Assembly: GCF_004765605.1 (NCBI RefSeq)
Contig: NZ_SRLC01000002.1
Coordinates: 62,001-126,000 of the forward strand
Source of the DNA: Hymenobacter aquaticus
GTDB taxonomy: Bacteria; Bacteroidota; Bacteroidia; Cytophagales; Hymenobacteraceae
Length of the DNA stretch: 64,000 nt
Reading direction: 5' to 3'
Shown: piece after piece, positions 1 through 7,972 of the stretch
Position numbering within the stretch: the first letter of the stretch is position 1
How the letters are laid out: every line of letters starts with the position of its first letter
Notes under the pieces: generated by a model
Databases searched by the model: none
Seen by the model: the letters and a program-made list of their open reading frames with translations, nothing else
What the model was told of the DNA's origin: nothing
Translations under genes and position numbers: made by a program

Positions 1-83
1 CTGGCAGCCAGGCGCTCAGCACTTAAAACGGGAGTAGCCATTAGGAAAAGGTCAGGGAAGAATGGGGTAGTAACCAACAAAAA

Positions 84-109
84 GCCCTTCGGTTTTGCTA
101 CCAAAGGGC
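84..109 (-). terminator. Probable intrinsic terminator of the DinB-like gene
   Basis: Short hairpin with arms GCCCTT and AAGGGC. On the minus strand it is followed by a run of five T (AAAAA just to the left on the plus strand). It lies 25 bp after the DinB-like stop codon. The stem is short, so confidence is moderate. Confidence 0.55.
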
Positions 110-134
110 CTGATGTGCTTGCTGCCGCCGAAGG

Positions 135-632
135 CTAGAGGCTGACCGTTGCGCGGCCGGCCGCCGACAGCTCGCGGCAGTAGGTGATGAAGTCGGTGTT
201 GATGGGCTCCAGGCCATTCTCGCGCAGGCGGGTAGCTACCTGGGCGCGGTGATAGTTGGCGTGCACCGGTACGTGAGTAAAAATGTCCGACACCTGGCTG
301 GTGTAGGAGTCGCCCACGGAGTTGGTGTACGAAATCTGGCGGTGCAGCTCGGTTGCATCGGCGCGGCTGATGAGCTGGTGCAGGTGCTCGGAGGTTTGCT
401 GGTGCAGCTGGTGCAAGCCGGCCAAATCGTGCTCCTGCCACACTTTTACCGGGCTTTTGGTGTCGGTGAGGCGGGCAATCCAGATGGCCTGGGCGTTGAG
501 TACGTGGCTGAACAAGCGCAGGCAGACGGCCGGAATTTCCTGCCCCGCGGCTACCAGGCCGTCGAGGTGGCGCAGCAGGGTTTCGTTAGCCCACACGTTG
601 TAGGCCCCCAGCTTTTCGTTGGTGTTAATCAT
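135..632 (-). CDS. DinB superfamily protein
   Basis: DinB-fold proteins are metal-binding four-helix bundles; characterised members are thiol-dependent transferases or hydrolases. The substrate here is unknown. Visible signs are the N-terminal helix with YNVWANETLL, then FSHVLNAQAIWI holding the first probable metal-binding His, and HVPVHANYHRAQ holding the two distal histidines of the usual triad. At 165 aa it has the normal family length. The ATG at 632 is preferred over a start seven codons upstream because the shorter form begins the way family members do. It is monocistronic, with a probable terminator just downstream. Confidence 0.8.
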   Translation of the reverse strand: MINTNEKLGAYNVWANETLLRHLDGLVAAGQEIPAVCLRLFSHVLNAQAIWIARLTDTKSPVKVWQEHDLAGLHQLHQQTSEHLHQLISRADATELHRQISYTNSVGDSYTSQVSDIFTHVPVHANYHRAQVATRLRENGLEPINTDFITYCRELSAAGRATVSL

Positions 633-691
633 AAGGGGTAAAAGTGAATGCAAAGGCCGAAGAAAGCGTGCCCGCCGACCGGTGAAGGTGC

Positions 692-1159
692 TTACCGGGG
701 GTCACGCCAAACCAGCAGCTCGCCGGTTTTGTTTTTGTCGAAGTCGGGGCATTGTCCGTCGCCGCGGCCCGTCAGGCCCCCTTCCGGGTGGCAGATGAGC
801 TTGCCTTTGGCGTCGTAGAGGTTCGAGAACTGGTCGCAGCAGCCCAGGGTTTCGTAGTACACCACCTTGCCTTTGTAGAGGTAGCGCGACACCTGCACGG
901 CGGGGTTTTGCTTGGGCTCGGCCAGGTGCGACTGAATGCGGGCTTCCAGCCAGCCGGGGCGGGAGGTGGTATCGAAGGCGGTGGCCCGGGGCGGGCGCAG
1001 GTCGGTGGTGTTGGTGCTGGTGGGGTTGGGCGTATCGGTGCCGTTCACGTTGCCGGTCACGGGCGGGTCGGTGGGCGTATTCACCGTGACGCCCCGGTTG
1101 CAGGCAGTACTCAGAAAAACCGCCAGGGACGTAACGGCAACGGACAGGAACAAACGCAT
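692..1159 (-). CDS. Putative lipoprotein, DUF6970-like
   Basis: 155 aa. A hydrophobic signal segment ends in a lipobox-like STAC with the lipidated Cys at residue 20, so the protein is probably anchored to a membrane. A Thr/Pro/Asn-rich linker (residues 24-60) leads to a compact C-terminal domain with YLYKGKVVYY, a CCDQFSNLYD motif, GGLTGRGDGQCPDFD and a final WRDPR. That pattern matches my memory of the Bacteroidota DUF6970 family, whose function is unknown. The paired cysteines suggest a disulfide-stabilised extracytoplasmic fold. Lipoprotein status is fairly sure; the family name less so. Confidence 0.7.
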   Translation of the reverse strand: MRLFLSVAVTSLAVFLSTACNRGVTVNTPTDPPVTGNVNGTDTPNPTSTNTTDLRPPRATAFDTTSRPGWLEARIQSHLAEPKQNPAVQVSRYLYKGKVVYYETLGCCDQFSNLYDAKGKLICHPEGGLTGRGDGQCPDFDKNKTGELLVWRDPR

Positions 1160-1220
1160 GGCACAGGAATTAGAGGGCGCGAATGTAGTGAACGGACGCT
1201 AAAACGGGAGGTTGCCTTCT

Positions 1221-1610
1221 TTAGCTCAGCAAGGCCCACACCCGCGGCCCAAACACCAGCCCGCCCACCACCAGCGCCGCCAGCGCCGTCAGCAGCACGG
1301 CCCCGGCCGCCACGTCCTTGGCCTTGCCGGCCAGCGGGTGGTATTCCGGCGAAACCAGGTCGACTACGGCTTCCAGGGCCGTGTTCAGCAGCTCGGCGGC
1401 CCACACCGTGCCCACGGCCAGCGCCACCAGCGCCCACTCGAGGCGGCCGATGCCAAAGTACCAGCCCAGCCCGATAACCACCACCGTGGCCAGGGCGTGA
1501 AAGCGCAGGTGCACCTCGGAGCCCAGCGCCGAAGTCACTCCCCGGACGGCGTGACCAAAGCTGGCCACGCGCCGCCGCAGCAGGCTGTCGTTCGGTTTGG
1601 GCTCAGCCAC
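1221..1610 (-). CDS. dgkA: Diacylglycerol kinase / undecaprenol kinase family membrane protein
   Basis: Small integral-membrane kinase of the DgkA family, which phosphorylates diacylglycerol or undecaprenol with ATP in the inner membrane. 129 aa with three hydrophobic segments (about residues 41-56, 58-80 and 101-120). The family signature is visible: SEVHLRFH (31-38), then AELLNTALEAVVD (72-84) holding the catalytic Glu region, then KAKDVAAGAVL (96-106). Which lipid is used cannot be read from sequence. Its start overlaps the end of the upstream acetyltransferase gene by 8 nt, so the two are probably translationally coupled. Confidence 0.88.
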   Translation of the reverse strand: MAEPKPNDSLLRRRVASFGHAVRGVTSALGSEVHLRFHALATVVVIGLGWYFGIGRLEWALVALAVGTVWAAELLNTALEAVVDLVSPEYHPLAGKAKDVAAGAVLLTALAALVVGGLVFGPRVWALLS

Positions 1611-2199
1611 GGGCGTCGAATTCGCGAAAAACGGTGAGTCGCAGCTGGTCCCACTCGGGCTTCAGAATACTGAAATACACCGAATCGCGCCGCAAGCCGC
1701 CCTGGGTAAACATGTGGCTGCGCAACACGCCTTCCTCGGTGGCCCCCATGCGGCGCATGGCCTCGCGCGACTTCCAGTTGCGGGCGTCGGTTTTCAGCTC
1801 TACCCGCTCGCAGCCCAGCTCCCCGAAGGCGTACTTGAGCAGCAAATGCTTGGCGGCCCGGTTGAGGCCCGTGCGCTGGTAGTCCCGCCCAATCCACGTC
1901 CAGCCGATTTCCAGGCGCTTTTCGGGCAGGGCGAAGCTGCCGTAGCTGGTGCTGCCCACCACGCGCCCCGTCTGCCGGTCGATGATGGCGAAGGGGTAGC
2001 GGCGGTGGTTTTCCCGGTCCTGCACGGCCTGGGTCAGGTAGGCGGCCAGGCCCACGGCGTCGCCGGGGTTGGGCAGCGTAGTATAGCGCCAGATTTCGTC
2101 GTCGAAGATGACGGCCTTCAGATCTTCAAAGTCCGACGTCTCCAACGGCCGCAGCCGGACGCGGGCGTTTTCGAGCGTGATGCAGCGGGAACAGTCCAT
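1603..2199 (-). CDS. GNAT family N-acetyltransferase (RimJ/RimL-like)
   Basis: 198 aa. Begins ITLENARVRLRPLETSDFEDL, the usual opening of RimJ/RimL-type acetyltransferases. The acetyl-CoA binding region is around IGWTWIGRDYQRTGLNRAAK, followed by LGCERVELKTDARNWKS and REAMRRMGATEEG, the classic C-terminal half of this subfamily. These enzymes acetylate protein N-termini or small amines; the substrate is unknown. An in-frame TTG lies 9 codons upstream, but the ATG at 2199 is preferred. The gene runs into dgkA with an 8-nt overlap. Confidence 0.85.
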   Translation of the reverse strand: MDCSRCITLENARVRLRPLETSDFEDLKAVIFDDEIWRYTTLPNPGDAVGLAAYLTQAVQDRENHRRYPFAIIDRQTGRVVGSTSYGSFALPEKRLEIGWTWIGRDYQRTGLNRAAKHLLLKYAFGELGCERVELKTDARNWKSREAMRRMGATEEGVLRSHMFTQGGLRRDSVYFSILKPEWDQLRLTVFREFDARG

Positions 2200-2230
2200 G
2201 CGGTGGGAATAGGCAGAAAAGGTCAAAACC

Positions 2231-2333
2231 AGAACGTCATTCCGAACGAAGTGAGGAATCTCGCGTGCTGATGTTGGAGTAGTAACTCAACTAAACACGC
2301 GAGATTCCTCGGCTTCGCTTGGAATGACGTTCT
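2231..2333. repeat. Dispersed intergenic inverted repeat, copy 1
   Basis: Two arms of about 39 bp (2231-2269 and 2295-2333) are near-perfect inverted copies. They share the core AGAACGTCATTCC at the outer ends and GAATCTCGCGTG at the inner ends, with an AT-richer 25-bp centre. The element ends 13 bp from the fumC stop codon. A related copy lies at 17369-17465, and right-half fragments at 5725-5803 and 61540-61590. It is probably a REP/MITE-like palindrome. Confidence 0.85.
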
Positions 2334-2346
2334 TACTCAGGCTCTA

Positions 2347-3750
2347 CTACTTCTTAATCTCCCCGACCATGTCCTCGGGCTTCAGCCACTCGTTGAACTG
2401 CTCCTCGGTGAGGTAGCCGAGCTGCAACGCCGTTTCCTTCAGCGTCGAGCCGTTTTTGTGGGCCGTCTGGGCAATTTCGGCGGCTTTGTAGTACCCGATG
2501 TGGGGGTTCAGGGCCGTGACCAGCATCAAGGACGAATCGACGTGCTTCTTGATGTTCTCCTCGATTGGCTTGATGCCCTCGGCGCACCGGTCGTTGAACG
2601 ACACGCACACGTCGCCGATCAGGCGGGCCGAGTGCAGGAAGTTGTAAATCATGACCGGCTTGAACACGTTCAGCTCGAAGTGGCCGTTCATGCCGCCGAT
2701 GTTGATGGCCACGTCGTTGCCCATCACCTGGGCCGCTACCATCGTCATGGCCTCGCTCTGGGTGGGGTTTACCTTGCCGGGCATGATGCTGGAGCCGGGC
2801 TCGTTGTCGGGGATGAACAGCTCGCCGATGCCGGCGCGGGGCCCCGAAGCCAGCAGGCGCACGTCGTTGGCAATCTTCATCAGCGAAGCGGCCACCGTCT
2901 TGAGGGCGCCGTGGGCTTCCACGATGGCATCGTGGGCGGCCAGGGCCTCAAACTTGTTTTCGGCCGTGATGAAGGGCAGGCCGGTCAGGTCGGCAATGTG
3001 CTTGGCCACGGCTTCGGAGTAGCCGGGCGGCGTGTTGATGCCCGTGCCGACGGCCGTGCCGCCCAGGGCCAGCTCCGAGAGGTGAGCCAGGGTGTTATTG
3101 ATAGCGCGCAGGCCGTGGTCGAGCTGGGAGGCGTAGCCCGAAAACTCCTGGCCCACGGTCAGCGGGGTGGCGTCCATCAGGTGCGTCCGGCCGATTTTCA
3201 CGATGTGCATGAACTCCTCGCTCTTGCGCTTGAGCGTGTCGCGCAGCTTGGTGATGCCCGGAATGGTTACCTCCACCAGCGTCTGGTAGGCGGCAATGTG
3301 CATGGCCGTGGGGAAGGTGTCGTTGCTCGACTGCGACTTGTTCACGTCGTCGTTCGGGGCCAGCACCTTCTTTTCGTCGGCGAGGCTGCCGCCTTGCAGC
3401 ACGTGGCCGCGGTAGGCAATAACCTCGTTCATGTTCATGTTCGACTGGGTGCCCGAGCCGGTTTGCCACACCACCAGCGGGAAGGCGTCGGCCAGCCCAC
3501 CGGCCAGGATTTCGTCACACACCTTGCCAATCAGCTCCGCTTTTTCGGCGGGCAATACGCCGGCGTCGCGGTTGGTGAGGGCCGCGGCCTTCTTCAGAAT
3601 GGCAAACGCCCGGATGATTTCCTTGGGCATGCGGTTGATATCCTGCGCAATCTGGAAGTTCTCGATAGAGCGCTGGGTCTGGGCGCCCCAGTAGGCGTCG
3701 GCCGGCACCTGCACGGTGCCCATGGTGTCTTTCTCGGTGCGGAATTGCAT
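2347..3750 (-). CDS. fumC: Fumarate hydratase, class II
   Basis: Catalyses fumarate + water to L-malate in the TCA cycle, in the cytoplasm. 467 aa, the standard length for oxygen-stable class II fumarases. Recognisable motifs are [15 protein letters not shown] near residue 100, the substrate-binding [14 protein letters not shown] region, and the superfamily signature [16 protein letters not shown] near residue 320. The start codon ATG is followed by [14 protein letters not shown], which aligns with FumC N-termini. A TAnnTTTA-like -7 element lies at 3790-3797. Very confident. Confidence 0.97.
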   Translation of the reverse strand: MQFRTEKDTMGTVQVPADAYWGAQTQRSIENFQIAQDINRMPKEIIRAFAILKKAAALTNRDAGVLPAEKAELIGKVCDEILAGGLADAFPLVVWQTGSGTQSNMNMNEVIAYRGHVLQGGSLADEKKVLAPNDDVNKSQSSNDTFPTAMHIAAYQTLVEVTIPGITKLRDTLKRKSEEFMHIVKIGRTHLMDATPLTVGQEFSGYASQLDHGLRAINNTLAHLSELALGGTAVGTGINTPPGYSEAVAKHIADLTGLPFITAENKFEALAAHDAIVEAHGALKTVAASLMKIANDVRLLASGPRAGIGELFIPDNEPGSSIMPGKVNPTQSEAMTMVAAQVMGNDVAINIGGMNGHFELNVFKPVMIYNFLHSARLIGDVCVSFNDRCAEGIKPIEENIKKHVDSSLMLVTALNPHIGYYKAAEIAQTAHKNGSTLKETALQLGYLTEEQFNEWLKPEDMVGEIKK

Positions 3751-3789
3751 GTAGCGGGAATGAAGTGACGAATCCGTTTTTGGTGGCGG

Positions 3790-3797
3790 TAAAAGTA
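3790..3797 (-). promoter_or_regulatory. Possible -7 promoter element of fumC
   Basis: On the minus strand this reads TACTTTTA, one base from the Bacteroidota -7 consensus TAnnTTTG, about 40 bp upstream of the fumC start. No convincing -33 TTTG is seen at 19-21 bp, so this is tentative. Confidence 0.35.
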
Positions 3798-3842
3798 CAC
3801 AACAACCCGAACTCAGGCTTAAAAAGACGCCAGCCCCGCAAA

Positions 3843-4055
3843 CCTCACCCCCGGCCCCTCTCCTCAGGAGAGGGGAGCCTGATGGCGCTAACGAACGAGA
3901 GCCGCAGCTTCTCAGCTGCGGCTCTCGTATTTTTACTAAGTACTAGTTTTTACTAAGTACTAGGTCGCCGGTAGCAGTGGCGGAGGCGAGAGCCGACGCG
4001 GCTGCGCAGCACCTCGCGGCTGGCTCCCTCTCCTCGGGAGAGGGCCGGGGTGAGG
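3843..4055. repeat. MITE-like inverted-repeat element between fumC and the PorT-like gene
   Basis: About 213 bp bounded by terminal inverted repeats of roughly 35 bp (3843-3879 and 4021-4055), each beginning CCTCACCCC and containing its own small hairpin. Inside lies a perfect 13-bp stem (arms CGAGAGCCGCAGC at 3896-3908 and its complement at 3915-3927) followed by TATTTTT. A 17-bp sequence is then repeated in tandem (3930-3946 and 3947-3963). The right end is 1 bp from the stop codon of the PorT-like gene. No ORF is inside. Confidence 0.75.
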
Positions 4056-4056
4056 C

Positions 4057-4821
4057 TTAAAACGAGTAGTTCACCGAGGCTTTAATCACCCGGTTCTGGG
4101 CGTCGAAGTTGTTGTTCTTGTCCAACGACGACAGGCCGAAGTCGTAGCCGGCGCTCAGGCCCAGGCCGTTGTCGAACTGGTAGCCCAGGCCGCCCACCAC
4201 GCCAAAGTCAACCGAGCGGAACTGGTTTTTCACGTCGAAGTCGGTGGACAAGGCATTGAAGCCCAGGGCTCCGGCCTCAACGCGCACTTTGTTGCTCACC
4301 AGAAACGAGGCCTGCGGACCACCAAACAGGTAGAAGCCGGGGGTGAGGTAGCCTTTCAGCAGCACCGGCACGTCGATGTAGGACATGCGCGAGGTGGCCG
4401 TCACCTTGGTGTTGAGGAAGTCGAACTGCTCCCAGGGCAAGGTGCCCACCAGCTTGGCGCCCTTCTCGGAGTACGACACGCCGGGCTCGATGGCAAAGCC
4501 GGGGCCGAGCGGAATGGTGGCGTAGACGCCGGCGTGGAAGCCGGGCTTCATTTCCTTGGTCACGGCCCCGTTGGTGTAGCCGGCCAGGTCCATCACGCTC
4601 TGCACGGCATCACCCGACCAGTCGGACACGTTGACGCCGGCCCGCAGGCCAAACTGCACGCCCGGCGTAGAAGCCGCCGAGCGGGCCGGAGCCGAGTACA
4701 CGGGCCGGGCCGGCGCGGTAGAATAGGTGGAGCGGCGAACCTGCGCCTGAGCGGTGGAAAACGAAGCAGAAAGCAAAAGCGCGGCTACAGCCAAGCGCCC
4801 GAAAAGGCTTTTGGAGTTCAT
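4057..4821 (-). CDS. PorT-like outer-membrane beta-barrel protein
   Basis: 254 aa. Signal peptide MNSKSLFGRLAVAALLLSAS ending in AQAQ, then a linker rich in Ser/Pro/Ala. The rest is an eight-strand-type beta-barrel pattern: QFGLRAGVNVSDWSGD, GFHAGVYATIPLGPGFAIEPGVSYSEKG, VPVLLKGYLTPGFYLFGGPQASF, VVGGLGYQFDNGLGLSAGYD, ending KASVNYSF with the terminal Phe usual for barrels. Members of this family (PorT, OMP_b-brl_2) sit in the outer membrane; PorT itself is a T9SS component, but most paralogues have no assigned role. The ATG at 4821 is chosen because the signal peptide starts there. Confidence 0.82.
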   Translation of the reverse strand: MNSKSLFGRLAVAALLLSASFSTAQAQVRRSTYSTAPARPVYSAPARSAASTPGVQFGLRAGVNVSDWSGDAVQSVMDLAGYTNGAVTKEMKPGFHAGVYATIPLGPGFAIEPGVSYSEKGAKLVGTLPWEQFDFLNTKVTATSRMSYIDVPVLLKGYLTPGFYLFGGPQASFLVSNKVRVEAGALGFNALSTDFDVKNQFRSVDFGVVGGLGYQFDNGLGLSAGYDFGLSSLDKNNNFDAQNRVIKASVNYSF

Positions 4822-5184
4822 GGCAAAGGAATAAACAGGAGGGAGGATGTCAGAAAAGAAGGCGGACTGCGGCGGGGCGCCCAGTGCCGCAGCGGGCCTT
4901 CTGAGACTACACATTACAAAACCGTGCCAGTTGGCCGCCACCCGGTTTGCGGTGGTAGGTGGGTAAGGTAATAGGCTTTGTAAATCAGGTGTTTGCGTTG
5001 GAGCCGTATCGACGGAATCCGGCAAACTATCGACCGGCGCCGGGTTGGCAATAGTGGCTGGCGGCGGCGGGCGGGGTGGGAATAGCCGGCCGCGCGGTGA
5101 TTTTGCCCGGCTATTCCCCGGCAGTTTGTGCCCGCGCTACGTACACCCTGTTCTTACCGTCCAACCGCTAAACACCCCCGCCCC
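4822..5184. other. Divergent intergenic region
   Basis: 363 bp between divergent genes, GC-rich on the right side and more mixed near 4900-5000. It must hold promoters for both neighbours, but no clear TAnnTTTG element with a matching -33 box was recognised. Confidence 0.5.
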
Positions 5185-5568
5185 ATGAGCTCCATCAAAA
5201 AAGTAATCGAGGTATTGGCCTCGTCCGAGAAAAGCTTCGAAGACGCCCTGCAACGCGCCCTGACCGAGGCCAGCACCACCGTGCAGGGCATCAAGTCCAT
5301 CTACATCAAGGACCAGAGCTGCCGGGTGCGCGACAACAAGATTGTCGAGTACCGCGTCACGGCCAAAATCAGCTTCGAGGTGATGCACAAGTGGGACCCC
5401 AGCGCCCAGCACCAGCCCGCCGCGGCCATCGACTCGCCCACGCCCGCCGGCGACGGCAGCCCCGACTACAGCCAGGTGCAGATCAAAACCCAGCCCGACC
5501 TGCCCCGCGACGTGGAGCCCGGCGGCAGCGCCACCGAGCCCCAGAGCGGCGGCGGCTACAGCGGCTAA
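5185..5568 (+). CDS. Dodecin family protein with C-terminal extension
   Basis: Dodecins are about 70-residue proteins that assemble into hollow dodecamers storing flavin or CoA-like ligands. Residues 1-70 match: MSSIKKVIEVLASSEKSFED, then ALTEASTTVQGIKSIYIKDQ and a beta-strand with VRDNKIVEYRVTAKISFEV. The remaining 57 residues are Pro/Gly/Ser-rich (AIDSPTPAGDGSPDYSQV, then GGSATEPQSGGGYSG) and look disordered, making the protein (127 aa) nearly twice the usual length. The ATG at 5185 is preferred over one 19 codons upstream because the dodecin fold starts there. It is followed by a hairpin terminator. Confidence 0.85.
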   Translation: MSSIKKVIEVLASSEKSFEDALQRALTEASTTVQGIKSIYIKDQSCRVRDNKIVEYRVTAKISFEVMHKWDPSAQHQPAAAIDSPTPAGDGSPDYSQVQIKTQPDLPRDVEPGGSATEPQSGGGYSG

Positions 5569-5674
5569 GTAAGTAGGGGTAGGTATACCCTTTAAGCTGC
5601 CTGTCATCCTTCATCTGGTACACGCAAAGCAAAGGAACCGCCTCTTCTAAGCAACAAGGCCCATTCAAGACCCG

Positions 5675-5709
5675 AAAGCCCTTTATCGCCAGCGCGGTAA
5701 AGGGCTTTT
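5675..5709 (+). terminator. Intrinsic terminator of the dodecin gene
   Basis: Perfect 11-bp stem, arms AAAGCCCTTTA (5675-5685) and TAAAGGGCTTT (5698-5708), with a 12-nt loop and a short T run. A very similar hairpin with the same flank (CACGTT) occurs at 35837-35872, so it belongs to a dispersed sequence family. Confidence 0.75.
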
Positions 5710-5724
5710 CACGTTGAAGAAAGC

Positions 5725-5803
5725 TTGTCACTCAGGTGAGACAGGTCCTTCGCTCCACTTCGTCTCTGCTTCATGCGCAGAATGTTCAGGATGACAGGCG
5801 GAG
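5725..5803. repeat. Degenerate copy of a dispersed intergenic repeat
   Basis: Contains CTGCTTCATGCGCAGAATG and AGGATGACAGG, resembling the right half of the elements at 61540-61590 and 2295-2333. It lies between convergent genes and holds no ORF. Confidence 0.5.
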
Positions 5804-5830
5804 TAGAGCCGCTCTTGCTAACCAGAGGTG

Positions 5831-6991
5831 CTAAAAGCTGACGCTGATTTCCACGACCTGGTCGGTGCGGCGGCCGTTGGCGGCGCCGGGCTGCCAGGCC
5901 GGCCCCTCGCAGAGCAGGCGGATGGCCTCCTGGTCGTAGTCGCGGCGCATGCCCCGCACGATCTGGAAGTTTTCGAGCTTGCCCGCCGCCGTCACCGTAA
6001 ACTTCACCCGCACCGTGCCCGACAGCTCAATAGCCGGGTGTTCGGGCTCAAACTTGTTTTCGCGCCGCAGGTACTCGCGCAGGGCCAGGTAGCCGCCCAC
6101 GGGCTGGGGCGTCACGATGGCGGCCGGGGGCAGGGCGGCTTTGCGGGCGGCCCCTTCCTCGGCCACGGCCCGCTTGGCCTTGCCGGCCGGCGCGGAAGCC
6201 ACGGCCGCAGTCGTGGCCGGGGCCGGCAGGGTATCCGCCGCTTCCTTTAGCTCCTGCGCCGCCGGGCTGGCTTCCGACCGGGCTGCGCCGGCTGCCGGGG
6301 CGCTATACGCCACCGTGGGCGGAGCCTCCGCTACCACGGCGGCCACGTCGGCGCTGGCGGGCTCGGGGGCGGGCCGGCGGGCCGCAGCCGGCTGGGCCGG
6401 GCGGGTCCGCACCTGGGCCAGCACCCGGGGCCGGGCCGGGCGGGGTGCCGAGGCTACGGCCGGCGGGGCGGGCTCGGGGGCGGCCGGGGGCGCAGCAGCC
6501 ACGGCGGCCGTTTCGGCGGCAGTCGCGGCCAACTCGCCGGCCGGGGTTGCCGCGTCGGCCGTAGCTGCTGCTGCGTTGGTCGGGGCTGGGGCGGCGGGCG
6601 GCGGGGCTACGCGGGCCAGCTCGGGCGTGGGGGCGGGCTGGCGCAGATTCCACCACAGGGCGGTGCTGGCTATTAACAAGAGAAGCACGGCGGCCACGGC
6701 CTGCCAGGCCCGGATGGCGCGGCGCGGGGTGGCTTCCTGAGCTACGCGCTGGTGCAGGCGGTGCCGGAGCTGGCTTAGGGCTTGGTCGGTGGTGGCCGCG
6801 TCGGTCAGCTCCAGGCCTTCCAGGATTTCGGCGCAGCGGGGGCAGCTCAGGGTGTGGGCCTCGATGCGGTGCTGCTCGGCGGCGGGCAGGGCTCCGGCCA
6901 CGTACTGCCGCAGCAGGGGCAGCGGCAGGTGCCCGGCCGCGTCGGGAGCCGGGGGCTGGGGTGGCACAGGAGGCTGATTAGCGGGCCGCAT
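5831..6991 (-). CDS. Membrane anti-sigma factor with C-terminal TonB-type domain
   Basis: 386 aa. An N-terminal zinc-binding anti-sigma-like motif HTLSCPRC (His46, Cys50, Cys53; the HX3CX2C pattern) lies in the cytoplasmic part. One transmembrane segment (about 96-115) follows, then a long Ala/Pro-rich linker (about 120-295). The last 85 residues look like a TonB/energy-transducer C-terminal domain: GTVRVKFTVTAAGKLENFQI and DQEAIRLLCEGPAWQPG. Its start overlaps the sigma gene by 14 nt, so it should control that sigma factor. A TonB_C-like periplasmic domain on an anti-sigma factor suggests sensing at the envelope (inference). The linker is very GC-rich. Confidence 0.8.
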   Translation of the reverse strand: MRPANQPPVPPQPPAPDAAGHLPLPLLRQYVAGALPAAEQHRIEAHTLSCPRCAEILEGLELTDAATTDQALSQLRHRLHQRVAQEATPRRAIRAWQAVAAVLLLLIASTALWWNLRQPAPTPELARVAPPPAAPAPTNAAAATADAATPAGELAATAAETAAVAAAPPAAPEPAPPAVASAPRPARPRVLAQVRTRPAQPAAARRPAPEPASADVAAVVAEAPPTVAYSAPAAGAARSEASPAAQELKEAADTLPAPATTAAVASAPAGKAKRAVAEEGAARKAALPPAAIVTPQPVGGYLALREYLRRENKFEPEHPAIELSGTVRVKFTVTAAGKLENFQIVRGMRRDYDQEAIRLLCEGPAWQPGAANGRRTDQVVEISVSF

Positions 6992-7595
6992 TGGGAGCTG
7001 AGTCGAGGTAACGTTTGAGGTTGCGCTTGCCGTTTTGCAGGTGGCTTTTCACCAGGCCGAGGTCAAATCCGGTGAGTTCGGCAATGTCGCGGTAGCATTT
7101 CTTTTCCAGGTAAAACAGCTCCAGGCAGCGGCGCTGGCCCTCGGGCAGCTCGGCCAGGGCGTGTTCCAGGGCCTGCAGGCGGGCCTCGGTGAGTTCTTCA
7201 TCTTCAGTGGCATCACCTGCCTGATGCAGCACCCCGGCCGATTCCATATCGGCCGCGTCGGGAAAGTGCAGCACCAGGGCCCCGTCGGGCCCGGCCCGCT
7301 GCCGGGCCCGCAGAATCATCAGGCAGTGGTTGCGGGCCGTGGCTTGCAGCCAGGCCGGAAAGTTGCCGACCTCGTGCCGCCGCAGCGTGTCGATAAGCTT
7401 CTCGAAGAGCTGCATCACCGCGTCCTGGGCGTCTTCGTCGGGGCGCAGATACTTGCGGCACACCGCAAACACCAGGGGCATGTGCCGCTCGTAGAGCACG
7501 CCCAGATCGGCCACCGCGCCCTCGAGGCGGTAGCGGACCAGCAGCTCCTCATCGGAAAGCTCGGCGGGCAACTTAGGGCGGCGTTTGAAAAACAT
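6978..7595 (-). CDS. ECF-type RNA polymerase sigma-70 factor
   Basis: 205 aa. Sigma region 2 is visible at LGVLYERHMPLVFAVCRKYL and EDAQDAVMQLFEKL. Region 4 is at LAELPEGQRRCLELFYLEK and YRDIAELTGFDLGLVKSHLQ, including the helix-turn-helix. ECF sigma factors direct RNA polymerase to a small stress or nutrient regulon. An upstream-extended reading frame exists, but those codons run through a 21-bp tandem repeat, so the ATG at 7595 is chosen. A TATCTTGG sequence on the minus strand at 7625-7632 may be its -7 element. Co-transcribed with the overlapping anti-sigma gene. Confidence 0.9.
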   Translation of the reverse strand: MFFKRRPKLPAELSDEELLVRYRLEGAVADLGVLYERHMPLVFAVCRKYLRPDEDAQDAVMQLFEKLIDTLRRHEVGNFPAWLQATARNHCLMILRARQRAGPDGALVLHFPDAADMESAGVLHQAGDATEDEELTEARLQALEHALAELPEGQRRCLELFYLEKKCYRDIAELTGFDLGLVKSHLQNGKRNLKRYLDSAPNAAR

Positions 7596-7665
7596 AGACG
7601 GGGCAGGGCCGCTACGGGCTCGGGCCAAGATACGGCATCGGGCCCGTTGTTGGGTGCCCGGGCGC

Positions 7666-7854
7666 GGTTCCGAGTCGCACCCTCGCGACTTGGAGTCGCA
7701 GTATTCCGACCTAAAGCCGCGAGGGTGCGACTCCGAGTCGCGAGTTCCCGACCTAAAGCCGCAACCTCGCGGCTCGGAGTCACGAGTTCCCGACTCGGAG
7801 TCGCAGTATTCCGACTTGGAGTCGCAACCTCGCGACTCCGAGTCGGGACAGGGC
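7666..7854. repeat. Nine-copy 21-bp tandem repeat upstream of the ECF sigma gene
   Basis: Nine contiguous 21-bp units start at 7666, 7687, 7708, 7729, 7750, 7771, 7792, 7813 and 7834. The general form is GACNNNGAGTCGC plus a variable tail: AGTATTCC, GAGTTCCC or AACCTCGC. Two units carry CTAAAGCCGC in place of the core. Many units contain the palindrome GACTCCGAGTC or GACTCGGAGTC. The block lies 71 bp upstream of the sigma start codon. Confidence 0.9.
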
Positions 7855-7972
7855 GACAAACCGACGCGCCCGCCCGGTGCAGGACCGGACGGGCGCGGTA
7901 ATGGCACCGACCACCGTAGCGCGAATTACAACCGAAGGTCAGCGCAGCTACGGTTCGCGCTACGGGTGGGGG

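Noticed and set aside
7666-7854. CRISPR array
   Set aside because: The units are contiguous 21-mers with no spacers, and no cas genes are in the window.
6978-7907. 309-codon version of the sigma factor with a repetitive Ser/Asp/Arg N-terminus
   Set aside because: The extra codons are just the 21-bp tandem repeat translated. The sigma domain starts at ATG 7595.
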